Assembly (NCBI GenBank): GCA_964396595.1
Contig: CAYNFR010000033.1
Location: 1-36,323 of the forward strand
Source of the DNA: CAYNFR01 sp964396595
Lineage (GTDB): Bacteria; Bacteroidota; Bacteroidia; Chitinophagales; Saprospiraceae
Direction of reading: 5' to 3'
DNA length: 36,323 nucleotides
Shown here: one piece after another, positions 1 to 9,012 of the stretch
Position numbering within the stretch: position 1 is the first letter of the stretch
Layout: the number at the start of each line of letters is the position of its first letter
Translations under genes and position numbers: made by a program
Notes under the pieces: model-generated
What the model was told of the DNA's origin: nothing
Database searches by the model: none
The model's input: the letters and a program-made list of their open reading frames with translations, nothing else

Positions 1-101
1 CGATGCTAGTGCTAGTGTAAGGGGATAGCTATGCCGTATTTCTATTTAACATAATATAAGTTATAGGCTAAATATCCATATTGGTACTTCGTCCGCTATA
101 T

Positions 102-133
102 AAAACCGGGATGACTTGTTGAGTACATCCCGG
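102..133 (-). terminator. Intrinsic terminator of the glutamine synthetase gene
   Basis: An 8-bp perfect inverted repeat (CCGGGATG at 106-113 and CATCCCGG at 126-133) is separated by a 12-nt loop. Read on the minus strand it is followed by TTTTA. It lies about 30 bases beyond the stop codon of the glutamine synthetase gene, as expected for a Rho-independent terminator. Confidence 0.75.
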
Positions 134-162
134 CACGTAATATCAAATGATTTAGCGAATAC

Positions 163-2349
163 TTATTTGGTAAACAGCAACTCACGATACTTCGTCAATG
201 GCCACAATTCATCATCGACTAAAAGTTCTAGCTTGTCGCATGCATAACGGATTTTCTCAAAGTAAGGTTTGACTTTGTTACAATAAGCATCTGCCCGTTT
301 GGCCACGCTCTCTATCTTGTTAGCCTTCTTACGCTCGTTGATCATATTTTCGACATCCGTGATGATGCTCTCCATAAACTTAGAGATATCTGTTATGAGC
401 TTTACTTGCTCGTTAGCATATTTGAGATAATCGCTTCCGAATATATCCTTCAGTCCTTGTACATTGGTGATAAGGGTGTTTTGATAAGATATAGCTGTGG
501 GTATCACATGATTTCGAGCTATATCACCGAGTACACGACCTTCGATCTGTATTTTTTTAAGATATTCTTCAAGTTCTATCTCGTATCTCGAATGAACTTC
601 GACTTCATTCATTACCTCATTATTGACGTAAAGACTTACGACATCAGGATGCGTGTAAGCCTTTAGTGCTTCAGGGGTAGTTTTGAAGTTATTCAGACCT
701 CTTTTTTTGGCTTCTTGTACCCATTCATCGCTGTAGCCATCTCCTTCAAACCTGATTTTCTTGGAGCTCTTGATCAATTCTCTCAGTACGTTAAATATGG
801 CATCATCTTTTTTCATGCCTTTATCTATAAATGAATCCACTTCGATCTTAAATTTTTTCAATCGATCTGCCATTATTAGATTAAGCGAAGTCATTGCTTT
901 AGCACAGTTAGCTGACGATCCCACAGCTCTGAACTCAAACTTGTTTCCCGTAAAGGCAAAAGGTGAGGTACGGTTTCTATCTGTATTATCAAGAAGGATC
1001 TCAGGGATCTTGCCAACAACATTAAGCTTTAAAACTGTTTTATCCTCGGGCGAAAGACTGCCATCTTTAACATTTTCTAATTCATCCAGTACGTCTGACA
1101 AATACTTTCCAATGAATACCGACATGATAGCCGGTGGTGCTTCGTTAGCACCCAGTCTATGATCATTATTTGCAGATGCTATTGTCGCACGCAAGAGGTC
1201 GGCATTGTCATGAACCGCTTTGATAGTATTAATAAAAAAAGTAAGAAATAACAAATTGCTCTTTGGTGTCTTGCCCGGCCCCAGAAGATTTATACCAGTA
1301 TCAGTTGCCAAAGACCAGTTGTTGTGCTTACCCGATCCGTTAACACCTGCAAAAGGCTTTTCGTGCAGTAAAGCAACGAAGTTATGCTTGGCAGCTATTT
1401 TCTGCATAAGATCCATAATCAATGAATTATGGTCTACAGCGAGATTCGCTTCTTCAAACACAGGAGCCAACTCAAATTGGTTAGGTGCCACTTCATTATG
1501 TCTTGTCTTAACCGGAATACCTAATTTTAACGACTCTATTTCCAGATCTCGCATAAATGCCAAGGCTCTCTCGGGAATCGAACCAAAATAATGATCTTCA
1601 AGCTGCTGACCCTTTGCCGCGCCATGACCTAGTAGTACCCTTCCCGCCATGACCAAATCAGGTCTAGAAGCCACCAATGCACTGTCTATCAGAAAATATT
1701 CTTGTTCCCATCCGAGTGTAGAAAACACCTTGGTGACATTTTTGTCAAAATATTTGACCACCTCTGTTGCTGCTTCATTAACTGCATTGAGGGCTCTCAA
1801 TAACGGCACTTTATTATCTAAAGCTTCTCCGGTATAAGAAACAAATACTGTTGGGATACACAAGGTCGTACCGATTATAAATGCAGGCGAAGTCGGATCC
1901 CATGCCGTATAACCACGCGCCTCAAAAGTATTTCTAATGCCTCCACTAGGCAAACTGGATGCATCAGGTTCTTGTTGAACCAATGATCCACCGTCAAACT
2001 TATCTATAGCACCTCCATCTCCTGTCGGCTCCAAAAAAGAGTCGTGTTTTTCTGCAGTTGCTCCTGTCAGTGGTTGAAACCAGTGCGTATAATGCGTAGC
2101 TCCCTTGTACATAGCCCATGACTTCATACCGGCAGCAACTTGATCCGCCATCTTCCTATCAATCTTCGTTCCTTTTTGAATCGCCTCTTCGAGAGCCTTA
2201 TAAGCATCCTTAGATAAATAACTTCTTGACGCCGCAGCGTTAAATACATTGACACCGAATAGCTCTGTCCTATTCTTACTTTCTTCTAGAATAGTGACCG
2301 GCTTACGGTTTAATGTCGTCTTGACTGCTTCAAACCTTATTGTTCCCAT
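163..2349 (-). CDS. glnN: Type III glutamine synthetase
   Basis: This 728-residue protein makes glutamine from glutamate, ammonia and ATP in the cytoplasm. Its length matches the GSIII family (about 700-730 residues), much longer than the GlnA type I enzyme. Visible family motifs are the N-terminal THYTHWFQPLTG block (about 85-96), GWEQEYFLID (213-222), the NGSGKHNNWSL block (337-347), which fits the ATP/glutamate site, and a downstream NDHRLGANEAPP block. The ATG at 2349 gives the usual N-terminus. The gene stands alone, with a -7-like element 27 bases upstream and a terminator just downstream, so it is probably monocistronic and divergent from the acyl-CoA dehydrogenase operon. GSIII is typical of Bacteroidota and Cyanobacteria. 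The identification is secure. Confidence 0.97.
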   Translation of the reverse strand: MGTIRFEAVKTTLNRKPVTILEESKNRTELFGVNVFNAAASRSYLSKDAYKALEEAIQKGTKIDRKMADQVAAGMKSWAMYKGATHYTHWFQPLTGATAEKHDSFLEPTGDGGAIDKFDGGSLVQQEPDASSLPSGGIRNTFEARGYTAWDPTSPAFIIGTTLCIPTVFVSYTGEALDNKVPLLRALNAVNEAATEVVKYFDKNVTKVFSTLGWEQEYFLIDSALVASRPDLVMAGRVLLGHGAAKGQQLEDHYFGSIPERALAFMRDLEIESLKLGIPVKTRHNEVAPNQFELAPVFEEANLAVDHNSLIMDLMQKIAAKHNFVALLHEKPFAGVNGSGKHNNWSLATDTGINLLGPGKTPKSNLLFLTFFINTIKAVHDNADLLRATIASANNDHRLGANEAPPAIMSVFIGKYLSDVLDELENVKDGSLSPEDKTVLKLNVVGKIPEILLDNTDRNRTSPFAFTGNKFEFRAVGSSANCAKAMTSLNLIMADRLKKFKIEVDSFIDKGMKKDDAIFNVLRELIKSSKKIRFEGDGYSDEWVQEAKKRGLNNFKTTPEALKAYTHPDVVSLYVNNEVMNEVEVHSRYEIELEEYLKKIQIEGRVLGDIARNHVIPTAISYQNTLITNVQGLKDIFGSDYLKYANEQVKLITDISKFMESIITDVENMINERKKANKIESVAKRADAYCNKVKPYFEKIRYACDKLELLVDDELWPLTKYRELLFTK

Positions 2350-2376
2350 GATTTATGATGATTTATTTTAATGGCA

Positions 2377-2384
2377 CAAATCTA
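2377..2384 (-). promoter_or_regulatory. Bacteroidota-type -7 element for glnN
   Basis: On the minus strand the sequence reads TAGATTTG, an exact match to the Bacteroidota -7 consensus TAnnTTTG. It ends 27 bases before the glnN start codon. I see no convincing -33 TTTG at the usual distance, so the call rests on the -7 match and its position. Confidence 0.45.
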
Positions 2385-2620
2385 TGCATTTAGCTTTTTT
2401 AGAATCGCATATTTATCAATAATATTTACGAAAAGCATATAACTTAGGGGGTATATCGGATAAAATAAGCATTATTATCAGATTTTTAATCAAAATTATA
2501 GGGGTTGTGATTCAAATTCTATTTTTTTTTAAACATAATTTATCACAAGCACAAGTTCAAGACCTCTATGGCCTCCTGAATAGATTAGTTGTTATTCAGA
2601 TATTATTCTTGCAATCATTT

Positions 2621-2628
2621 TACCTTTG
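2621..2628 (+). promoter_or_regulatory. Bacteroidota-type -7 element for the acyl-CoA dehydrogenase operon
   Basis: TACCTTTG matches TAnnTTTG exactly and lies 36 bases before the preferred ATG at 2665. No well-spaced -33 TTTG is seen. The 2350-2664 intergenic stretch otherwise holds only AT-rich sequence between the two divergent genes. Confidence 0.45.
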
Positions 2629-2664
2629 TATTTTCTTCTTTAATTAACCTTGTTAAATACGTTT

Positions 2665-3846
2665 ATGGTGAGAATTGATCAGTTCAATGCTCCTGATTAT
2701 TATCAGATTGATGACTTATTATCGGATGAAAATAAAATGGTTCGTGATGCCGTCAGAGAGTGGGTAAAACAGTCAGTAACGCCTATCATCGAAGAATATA
2801 GTGATCAAGCAAAGTGCCCTTTGCATTTATTCAAAGAGATGGCAGAATTAGGCGTTTTAGGCCCTACTATTCCAGAGATTTATGGAGGTGGAGGAATGGA
2901 TGAAATCGCTTATGGATTAATGATGCAAGAGCTTGAGCGCGGCGACAGTGGGATTCGCTCTATGGCTTCAGTACAAGGATCACTAGTGATGTATCCGATT
3001 TATAAGTTCGGATCTGAAGAACAAAAAAGAAAGTATCTACCAAAACTAGCTAGCGCAGAGTTTATCGGTTGCTTTGGACTTACGGAGCCCGATCATGGAT
3101 CTAATCCGAGTGGGATGATCACAAACATCAAGGATGATGGTGATAGTTATATCCTAAATGGTGCTAAAATGTGGATCACAAACTCCCCTGTCGCCGATTT
3201 AGCAGTGGTCTGGGCGAAAGACGAAGAGATGAAAATTCGCGGCGTCATTGTTGAAAGAGACAGCAAAGGTTTTTCTGCTCCTGAAATTAAAGGCAAGTTA
3301 TCTTTGAGAGCTTCCGTGACTGGAGAATTGGTCTTTGAAGATGTGCGTGTGCCCAAGTCACAGGTCTTTCCGGAGATAAAAGGACTACGCGGCCCATTAT
3401 CATGCTTATCTAAGGCACGTTATGGAATATCCTGGGGCGCTATCGGTGCAGCAATGGATTGCTATGACTCTGCGCTAAGATACAGTCAGCAAAGAATTCA
3501 ATTTGATAAGCCTATCGGCCAATTTCAACTAACGCAGAAAAAACTCGCCGAGATGATAACCGAAATAACAAAGGCACAGCTGTTGTCTTGGCGATTAGGC
3601 ACCCTAGCCAATGAAGGAAAAGCTACACCGGCTCAAATTTCTATGGCCAAGCGTAACAATGTCGAAATGGCAATCAATATTGCGCGTGAAGCACGACAGA
3701 TACATGGAGGAATGGGCATCACCACCGAATACCCTATCATGAGACACATGGCTAACCTGGAATCCGTAATTACCTACGAAGGCACACACGATGTCCACCT
3801 GCTTATTACAGGTATGGATGTTACTGGTTTTAATGCATTCTCATAA
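2665..3846 (+). CDS. Acyl-CoA dehydrogenase, glutaryl-CoA dehydrogenase-like
   Basis: A flavin-dependent acyl-CoA dehydrogenase of 393 residues from the ATG at 2665; an upstream in-frame TTG at 2650 would add five residues but is less likely. The sequence closely follows the glutaryl-CoA dehydrogenase subgroup. It has GDSGIRSMASVQGSLVMYPI (about 93-112) with the Arg/Ser of the glutaryl-binding region, the FGLTEPDHGSNP flavin/substrate loop (137-148), QRIQFDKPI (276-284), and the catalytic glutamate E372 in VITYEGTHDVH. The expected reaction is oxidative decarboxylation of glutaryl-CoA to crotonyl-CoA in lysine and tryptophan breakdown. Exact substrate is inferred from subgroup similarity. It is the first gene of a run with the E1 gene 11 bases downstream. 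Confidence 0.88.
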   Translation: MVRIDQFNAPDYYQIDDLLSDENKMVRDAVREWVKQSVTPIIEEYSDQAKCPLHLFKEMAELGVLGPTIPEIYGGGGMDEIAYGLMMQELERGDSGIRSMASVQGSLVMYPIYKFGSEEQKRKYLPKLASAEFIGCFGLTEPDHGSNPSGMITNIKDDGDSYILNGAKMWITNSPVADLAVVWAKDEEMKIRGVIVERDSKGFSAPEIKGKLSLRASVTGELVFEDVRVPKSQVFPEIKGLRGPLSCLSKARYGISWGAIGAAMDCYDSALRYSQQRIQFDKPIGQFQLTQKKLAEMITEITKAQLLSWRLGTLANEGKATPAQISMAKRNNVEMAINIAREARQIHGGMGITTEYPIMRHMANLESVITYEGTHDVHLLITGMDVTGFNAFS

Positions 3847-3857
3847 AAGTCAGCAAG

Positions 3858-5831
3858 GTGAGGTATAAGAACGTTGATCTGGATCAGCAAAAGTTGATTG
3901 ATCTATTCACCAATATGCTGCGATCAAGAATGATCGAAGAGAAAATGTTGAATCTCTTGAGGCAAGGTAAGATAAGTAAATGGTTTTCCGGTATCGGACA
4001 GGAGGCTATCGCCGTAGGTGCTACCATGGCCTTAAATGAAGATGAATATATTTTTCCGATGCACCGCAATCTTGGTGTTTTTCTATCCAGAGAGATTCCG
4101 CTAAGCCGGTTATTCGCCCAATGGGAAGGTAAATCTTTAGGATTTACTAAAGGAAGGGATAGGTCGTTTCACTTTGGGACTTTTGAATACAATATCGTCG
4201 GCATGATATCCCATCTTGGCCCGCAATTATCGCTTGCTGCCGGAGTGGCATTGGCCCATAAGTTAAAGAATGAACCAATGATCAGTCTCGCCTTTACCGG
4301 CGAAGGTGGCACCAGCCAAGGTGAGTTTCATGAAGCCCTCAATGTAGCAGCAGTATGGAATTTACCCGTCATTTTTCTTATCGAGAACAATGGCTATGGA
4401 CTATCAACCCCAACAGTAGACCAATATGCTTGTAAAGATCTAGTAGATCGTGCAAAAGGCTACGGGATGAAAGGCGTAAAAATCGATGGAAACAACGTCA
4501 TCGAGGTTTACAAAACAATAGATAAAATAGCCGAAAAAATCCGCAAGAAACCGCAACCATACCTGGTAGAATGTGAAACATTCCGTATGCGCGGCCATGA
4601 AGAAGCAAGTGGGGTAAAATATGTTCCTCAAGAATTGTTCGATCATTGGGCAGAGCGTGATCCGGTTAGGAATTTTGAAGCCTATTTATTAAAGATAAAC
4701 TATTTAGATGGAGATTCGCTGGAAGCGCTTAAAACGCACATCAAGACGGATATAGCTAGCGAACTCGAAATAGCCTATGATTCGCCTAACCCTACGATCG
4801 ATTCGGAATCTGAAGTAGCCGATGTGTATGCTCCGTACTCCCCTACCGTAATTAATCCCACTTCTCAGGGTGAAAGCAAGCGATTTATAGATGCGATATC
4901 AGGTGGATTGGATCTGGCGATGCAGCATCATCCCGACTTAATTTTGATGGGTCAAGATATCGCAGAGTATGGTGGTGTATTTAAGATCACAGAAGGTTTT
5001 GTATCTCAGTATGGCAAAGAACGCGTAAGAAATACGCCACTATGTGAAAGTGCAATTATCGGTATTGCGCTAGGAGCAAGTTTTAAAGGCATAAAGTCGA
5101 TGATCGAGATGCAATTTTCGGACTTTGTGACTTGCGGTTTTAATCAGATTGTTAACAATCTTGCCAAGACTCATTATCGCTGGGGTGCTAATGCTGATGT
5201 GGTCATAAGAATGCCATGTGGTGGTGGCGTCGCTGCAGGACCTTTTCATTCGCAAACCAATGAAGCATGGTTTGCCAAAGTACCGGGATTAAAGATCGTT
5301 TACCCATCATCTCCATATGATGCCAAAGGATTATTACTAGCCGCTATTGCAGACCCCAATCCGGTATTATACTTCGAGCATAAAGCGATGTACAGAAGTA
5401 TTACCGGCCATGTACCTAGTGAATATTATACCCTCCCAATTGGCAAAGCCAATCTTATATCTAATGGTAATGATGCCGTTATAATCACTTATGGCATGGG
5501 CGTTCATTGGGCGACAGAATTGGTAGAGAAAGATAAGCTTGATGTTGCCATCCTTGACCTTGTGAGTTTGGCACCCTTAGATTACGAGTTGATATCCTTA
5601 TTGGTCAAGCAAACCAATAAGGTGCTGATTCTGCACGAAGACACGCTCATTTGTGGTGTTGGCGCAGAAGTTTCTGCCTATATCTCCGAACATTTATTTG
5701 AGCATCTTGACGCACCTGTTGTGAGAGTCGGAAGCCTTGATACGCCGATTCCATTTAAAAAGGAACTCGAAGCGCAGTTTATGGCAAAGTCCAGATTAAA
5801 GCAGGCACTGCATACGCTGTTAGCTTATTAA
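3858..5831 (+). CDS. Fused alpha/beta E1 component of a 2-oxoacid dehydrogenase complex
   Basis: A 657-residue thiamine-diphosphate enzyme in which the E1 alpha and beta subunits, usually separate, are one polypeptide. Residues 1 to about 305 are the alpha half, with the ThDP motif starting GEGGTSQGEFHEALN (148 onward) and closing with IENNGYG. About 335-657 are the beta half, beginning FIDAISGGLDLAM and containing GQDIAEYGGVF and the FHSQTNEAWF histidine region. The GTG at 3858 is chosen because the next ATG would cut into the conserved alpha N-terminus. It would decarboxylate a 2-oxoacid and pass the acyl group to a lipoyl E2, which is not encoded here. Fused proteins of this type in Bacteroidota are usually annotated as branched-chain 2-oxoacid dehydrogenase E1. 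The adjacent glutaryl-CoA dehydrogenase makes 2-oxoadipate another possible substrate, which is inference. Confidence 0.9.
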   Translation: MRYKNVDLDQQKLIDLFTNMLRSRMIEEKMLNLLRQGKISKWFSGIGQEAIAVGATMALNEDEYIFPMHRNLGVFLSREIPLSRLFAQWEGKSLGFTKGRDRSFHFGTFEYNIVGMISHLGPQLSLAAGVALAHKLKNEPMISLAFTGEGGTSQGEFHEALNVAAVWNLPVIFLIENNGYGLSTPTVDQYACKDLVDRAKGYGMKGVKIDGNNVIEVYKTIDKIAEKIRKKPQPYLVECETFRMRGHEEASGVKYVPQELFDHWAERDPVRNFEAYLLKINYLDGDSLEALKTHIKTDIASELEIAYDSPNPTIDSESEVADVYAPYSPTVINPTSQGESKRFIDAISGGLDLAMQHHPDLILMGQDIAEYGGVFKITEGFVSQYGKERVRNTPLCESAIIGIALGASFKGIKSMIEMQFSDFVTCGFNQIVNNLAKTHYRWGANADVVIRMPCGGGVAAGPFHSQTNEAWFAKVPGLKIVYPSSPYDAKGLLLAAIADPNPVLYFEHKAMYRSITGHVPSEYYTLPIGKANLISNGNDAVIITYGMGVHWATELVEKDKLDVAILDLVSLAPLDYELISLLVKQTNKVLILHEDTLICGVGAEVSAYISEHLFEHLDAPVVRVGSLDTPIPFKKELEAQFMAKSRLKQALHTLLAY

Positions 5832-5840
5832 TCCGTATCC

Positions 5841-6302
5841 ATGAATTTCATCATTCGTCCTGCAGTACTAGATGATATGACCTTCTTACTTGGAATGGAA
5901 CAAGGTGTTATCACTGCCGAAATTCCATTTGACAGGCAACTAAAAACCGAAGGGGCTCGATATTACGACATCGAAAAACTGATTCACAGCCCGGACAGTC
6001 ACTTGATTGTGGCAACATTGACCAATGGGGATTTAATAGCTTGCGGATATGTGCGTATCGAGAGATCAAAGACCTATCATTTACATGACAGACATGGCTA
6101 CCTAGGTTTTATGTACACCTCGCTGGATCATAGAGGCCAAGGGGTGAATCGATTAATCATGTCGGAGCTGATTAATTGGGCTAAAAAACAAGGAATAGGA
6201 CATCTACGACTTGATGTATATGCTGAGAACAATGCTGCCATAAGAGCTTACGAGAAGATGGGATTTAGAACGATGATGTACGATATGCGACTTGAGCTTT
6301 AA
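5841..6302 (+). CDS. GNAT-family N-acetyltransferase
   Basis: A 153-residue single-domain GNAT protein. The acetyl-CoA binding motif A is visible as YTSLDHRGQGVNRLIM near residues 93-108, and the C-terminal motif B reads NNAAIRAYEKMGFR, typical of the fold. It starts 9 bases after the E1 stop codon and ends 35 bases from the convergent hisIE gene, so it is likely the last gene of the acyl-CoA dehydrogenase operon. The acceptor substrate (small molecule, or a protein N-terminus as in RimI) cannot be read from sequence, and a link to the catabolic genes is unproven. Confidence 0.85.
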   Translation: MNFIIRPAVLDDMTFLLGMEQGVITAEIPFDRQLKTEGARYYDIEKLIHSPDSHLIVATLTNGDLIACGYVRIERSKTYHLHDRHGYLGFMYTSLDHRGQGVNRLIMSELINWAKKQGIGHLRLDVYAENNAAIRAYEKMGFRTMMYDMRLEL

Positions 6303-6337
6303 GTCGGATCTTGATAATCACGCTATGATTTATTGTG

Positions 6338-6925
6338 TTATTTATGACGCTCCTCTAGCACTTCAACCACATCCTTAAGTTGATATCCACGCTCTCTTAA
6401 CAGAACGAGGAAGTGAAATATGAGATCAGCACTTTCACCCAAAAATTTTTCGTCTTCATTTCGCAAAGACTCAATTACCACTTCTACGGCCTCCTCGCCT
6501 ACCTTCTGAGCGATCTTAGCCACGCCCTTTTCAAAAAGGCTTGCTGTGTAAGAGCCTTCAGCTCGATCTTCATAACGATCGTCGATGATCTGCTCGAGTT
6601 CTTCAAGAAAGTTGGTACTGAGTGCTTCATTCGTATCTCCCCAGCATGTATCACTTCCTGTGTGGCAAGTCGGCCCATGTGGCTCAGCCTTGATTAGAAT
6701 TGTGTCCTCATCACAATCAAGTTGCCATGATTTTAGCACGAGATAATTGCCGCTTGATTCTCCTTTAGTCCATAATCTCTGCTTGGATCTGCTGAAGAAT
6801 GTCACTTTACCTGAACTAAGGGTTAGATTAAGAGCTTCTTCATTCATATATCCCAGCATCAAGACTTGTCGAGTAGAGTGATCTTGAATAATGGCCGGTA
6901 TGAGCCCTTGACTATCGTATTTCAT
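6338..6925 (-). CDS. hisIE: Phosphoribosyl-AMP cyclohydrolase / phosphoribosyl-ATP pyrophosphatase
   Basis: A 195-residue fusion catalysing the second and third steps of histidine synthesis. The N-terminal HisI half (about 1-100) has the metal-binding DCDEDT and GPTCHTG motifs with a further Cys in DTCW. The C-terminal HisE half (about 105-195) shows the VGEEAVEVVIESLR helix and ESADLIFHFLVLL, both typical of the pyrophosphatase. It is the last gene of the his operon, 10 bases after hisF. Confidence 0.96.
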   Translation of the reverse strand: MKYDSQGLIPAIIQDHSTRQVLMLGYMNEEALNLTLSSGKVTFFSRSKQRLWTKGESSGNYLVLKSWQLDCDEDTILIKAEPHGPTCHTGSDTCWGDTNEALSTNFLEELEQIIDDRYEDRAEGSYTASLFEKGVAKIAQKVGEEAVEVVIESLRNEDEKFLGESADLIFHFLVLLRERGYQLKDVVEVLEERHK

Positions 6926-6935
6926 GTCTTTTTTC

Positions 6936-7712
6936 TTAATTCGGTAACAATCTTACAGCGATATTATTCTGTTGAAGATATTTTTTTAATTCAGGAATGC
7001 CTATTTCACCAAAATGAAATACACTGGCCGCCAAAGCTGCAGCAGCCCTACCCTTTTCAAAAACATTCTTAAAATCCTCCATGCTTCCTGCCCCTCCCGA
7101 GGCAATAATCGGGATGTGCACGAGATTGTAAAGTTCTGATAAAGCATCATTGGCGAAGCCGGCCTTAGTACCGTCGTGATCCATGCTTGTAAACAATATT
7201 TCTCCGGCGCCGCTATCTTCCATTTTTAATACCCATGCTTGTAATGTTATATCCGTAGCGCGGGTACCACCGTGCGTGTGCACCAGCCATTGCCCGGAGA
7301 TGAAGCGGGCATCGATAGCCACTGTAAGGCATTGTGAACCAAACTCCTGAGCTATTTCCAGAGCAAGTTCAGGGCGACGCACCACAGCACTATTTACACT
7401 TACTTTGTCCGCACCATTGCGCAAGATGTGTGCTACTTGTCCTACTTCTGAAATGCCACCGCCTACGGTAAAGGGAATATTTACCTTAGCCGCAACCTGA
7501 CTGACTAAATCATATAATGTAGTACGTTCTTCTTGTGTTGCACTAATATCAAGAAAAACGAGTTCATCAGCACCCGCAGCGGCGTATTGCTCAGCAAGTT
7601 CGATAGGATCACCCGCATCGCGCAATGAAACGAAATTGACGCCCTTTACTGTACGACCATTCTTAATATCCAGACATGGAATGATGCGCTTCGTCAGTGT
7701 GCTTTTGCCCAT
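6936..7712 (-). CDS. hisF: Imidazole glycerol phosphate synthase cyclase subunit
   Basis: A 258-residue (beta-alpha)8-barrel enzyme that, with HisH, turns PRFAR and ammonia into imidazole glycerol phosphate and AICAR. Seen are the N-terminal KRIIPCLDIKNGRTVKG with the catalytic Asp, VNSAVVRRPEL, THGGTRATDI, and TSMDHDGTKAGF with the second phosphate and acid region. The ATG at 7712 lies within the end of hisA (19-base overlap), giving a few residues more than the usual N-terminus. There is no later plausible ATG before the first barrel strand, so translational coupling to hisA is likely. Confidence 0.97.
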   Translation of the reverse strand: MGKSTLTKRIIPCLDIKNGRTVKGVNFVSLRDAGDPIELAEQYAAAGADELVFLDISATQEERTTLYDLVSQVAAKVNIPFTVGGGISEVGQVAHILRNGADKVSVNSAVVRRPELALEIAQEFGSQCLTVAIDARFISGQWLVHTHGGTRATDITLQAWVLKMEDSGAGEILFTSMDHDGTKAGFANDALSELYNLVHIPIIASGGAGSMEDFKNVFEKGRAAAALAASVFHFGEIGIPELKKYLQQNNIAVRLLPN

Positions 7713-8419
7713 CCTACTAGTTCGTTAATATCTATCAAATTTTCATATATGGCCTTGCCAATTATGGCTCCATGTAATCCTAAATCATATAATCGATCAA
7801 GCTCGTCTATTGATGAGATACCTCCACTTGCGACCAGTTGAATATCAGGGTATCTTTCTAAAATTTCCGCATAAAGATCGATAGCCGATCCGGACATCAT
7901 GCCATCCATACTGATATCTGTACAGACAAATGTCTTGGCACCATCTGCAAGGTAATCCCCTATGTAATCAAATATATCTATCTCAGATATCTCTTGCCAC
8001 CCAAATACAGCTATCTTCCTATCTTTAATATCCGCACCGATAACTATCTTATCTGCACCAAATCGCCTTATCCAGAATTTTACCAATACCGGGTTGCTAG
8101 CCGCAATACTCCCCACAGTAACTTGCGAAGCTCCGCTTCGTAATGCTTGAATAAGAGAATCTTCACTTTTAATTCCTCCGCCGAAATCAATAACTAATTC
8201 TGTCTGAATAGCAATTTGGTTAAGTAAGATGAGATTTTGTGGCGAATGTGATTTTGCTCCATCAAGATCAACAAGATGAAGATATTTAAAACCGAGTGAT
8301 TCGTACATTTTAGCTACGGTCACAGGGTCGCTGTCATACACCTTTTTTTGCTTGTAATCACCTTGTGTGAGTCTAACACACTGACCGTTGATGATATCGA
8401 TTGCCGGGATGATTTTCAT
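7694..8419 (-). CDS. hisA: ProFAR isomerase
   Basis: A 241-residue (beta-alpha)8 isomerase acting on ProFAR in histidine synthesis. It has the first catalytic Asp in PAIDIINGQCVRL, the internal half-barrel duplication typical of HisA/HisF, the second acid in GADIKDRKIA, and TDISMDGMMSG and VASGGISS near the C-terminal phosphate site. It starts 2 bases after the hisH stop codon and overlaps hisF by 19 bases. Confidence 0.97.
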   Translation of the reverse strand: MKIIPAIDIINGQCVRLTQGDYKQKKVYDSDPVTVAKMYESLGFKYLHLVDLDGAKSHSPQNLILLNQIAIQTELVIDFGGGIKSEDSLIQALRSGASQVTVGSIAASNPVLVKFWIRRFGADKIVIGADIKDRKIAVFGWQEISEIDIFDYIGDYLADGAKTFVCTDISMDGMMSGSAIDLYAEILERYPDIQLVASGGISSIDELDRLYDLGLHGAIIGKAIYENLIDINELVGWAKAH

Positions 8420-8421
8420 AA

Positions 8422-9012
8422 TTAGATTGCTAAAAAGTTTGACAATATCTTCTCTCCTACTTTACCACTTTTCTCAACATGAAACTGTACGCCATAAAAA
8501 TTATCCCGATGTATAACCGCACTAAAAGCAACTCCATAATCACATGTTGCTATTGTGAATGGATTTAATTCCATAGCATAGCTATGTACGAAGTAAACAA
8601 AATCTTCCGGCGCTACACCTCTAAAGAGCGCATGACCTGGCACTTGTAAGTTCAATCGATTCCATCCCATATGTGGTACTCGTTGACCGTCAATATTGGG
8701 TATTCGAGATGCTATACCGGGAACTATACCCAATGCATTGGTGTCGCCTTCTTCGGAACGTTCACACATGAGCTGCATACCGACACAGATGCCTAAAACC
8801 GGTTGTTTCGCCCGTTGTATAAGCTCAACCAATCCTTTGCGCTTGAGCGCATTCATGGCAGCTTCTGCATGCCCTACACCCGGAAAAATAATCTTATCCG
8901 CTTTACTTAATAATTCATGATCGGATGTTAACACACTAGTGACATTGAGTCTTTCTAAGGCATTCATCACGGAGCGAACATTACCTGCGTCATAATCGAT
9001 CACTGCAATCAT
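8422..9012 (-). CDS. hisH: Imidazole glycerol phosphate synthase glutaminase subunit
   Basis: A 196-residue class I glutamine amidotransferase that supplies ammonia to HisF. The nucleophile is C76 in LGICVGMQ and the His-Glu pair is H178 and E180 in GVQFHVEKSG. The usual FHPE signature has Val in place of Pro at 179; the catalytic residues are unchanged. The oxyanion-strand region is visible as PGVGHAEAAM. The start codon overlaps the hisB stop by 4 bases. Confidence 0.97.
   Translation of the reverse strand: MIAVIDYDAGNVRSVMNALERLNVTSVLTSDHELLSKADKIIFPGVGHAEAAMNALKRKGLVELIQRAKQPVLGICVGMQLMCERSEEGDTNALGIVPGIASRIPNIDGQRVPHMGWNRLNLQVPGHALFRGVAPEDFVYFVHSYAMELNPFTIATCDYGVAFSAVIHRDNFYGVQFHVEKSGKVGEKILSNFLAI

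Noticed and set aside
1..28. Possible 3' end of a plus-strand gene before the window, and a tandem GCTAGT repeat
   Set aside because: One frame is open for only eight codons to a TAG, too little to support a gene, and two copies of a 6-base word are weak as a repeat.
761..1837. Several plus-strand reading frames inside the glutamine synthetase gene
   Set aside because: They are antisense to a clearly recognised enzyme and show no domain or start-site features.
6303..6337. Bidirectional terminator between the GNAT and hisIE genes
   Set aside because: Only short imperfect complementarity is visible in the 35-base gap, and there is no run of T on either strand.
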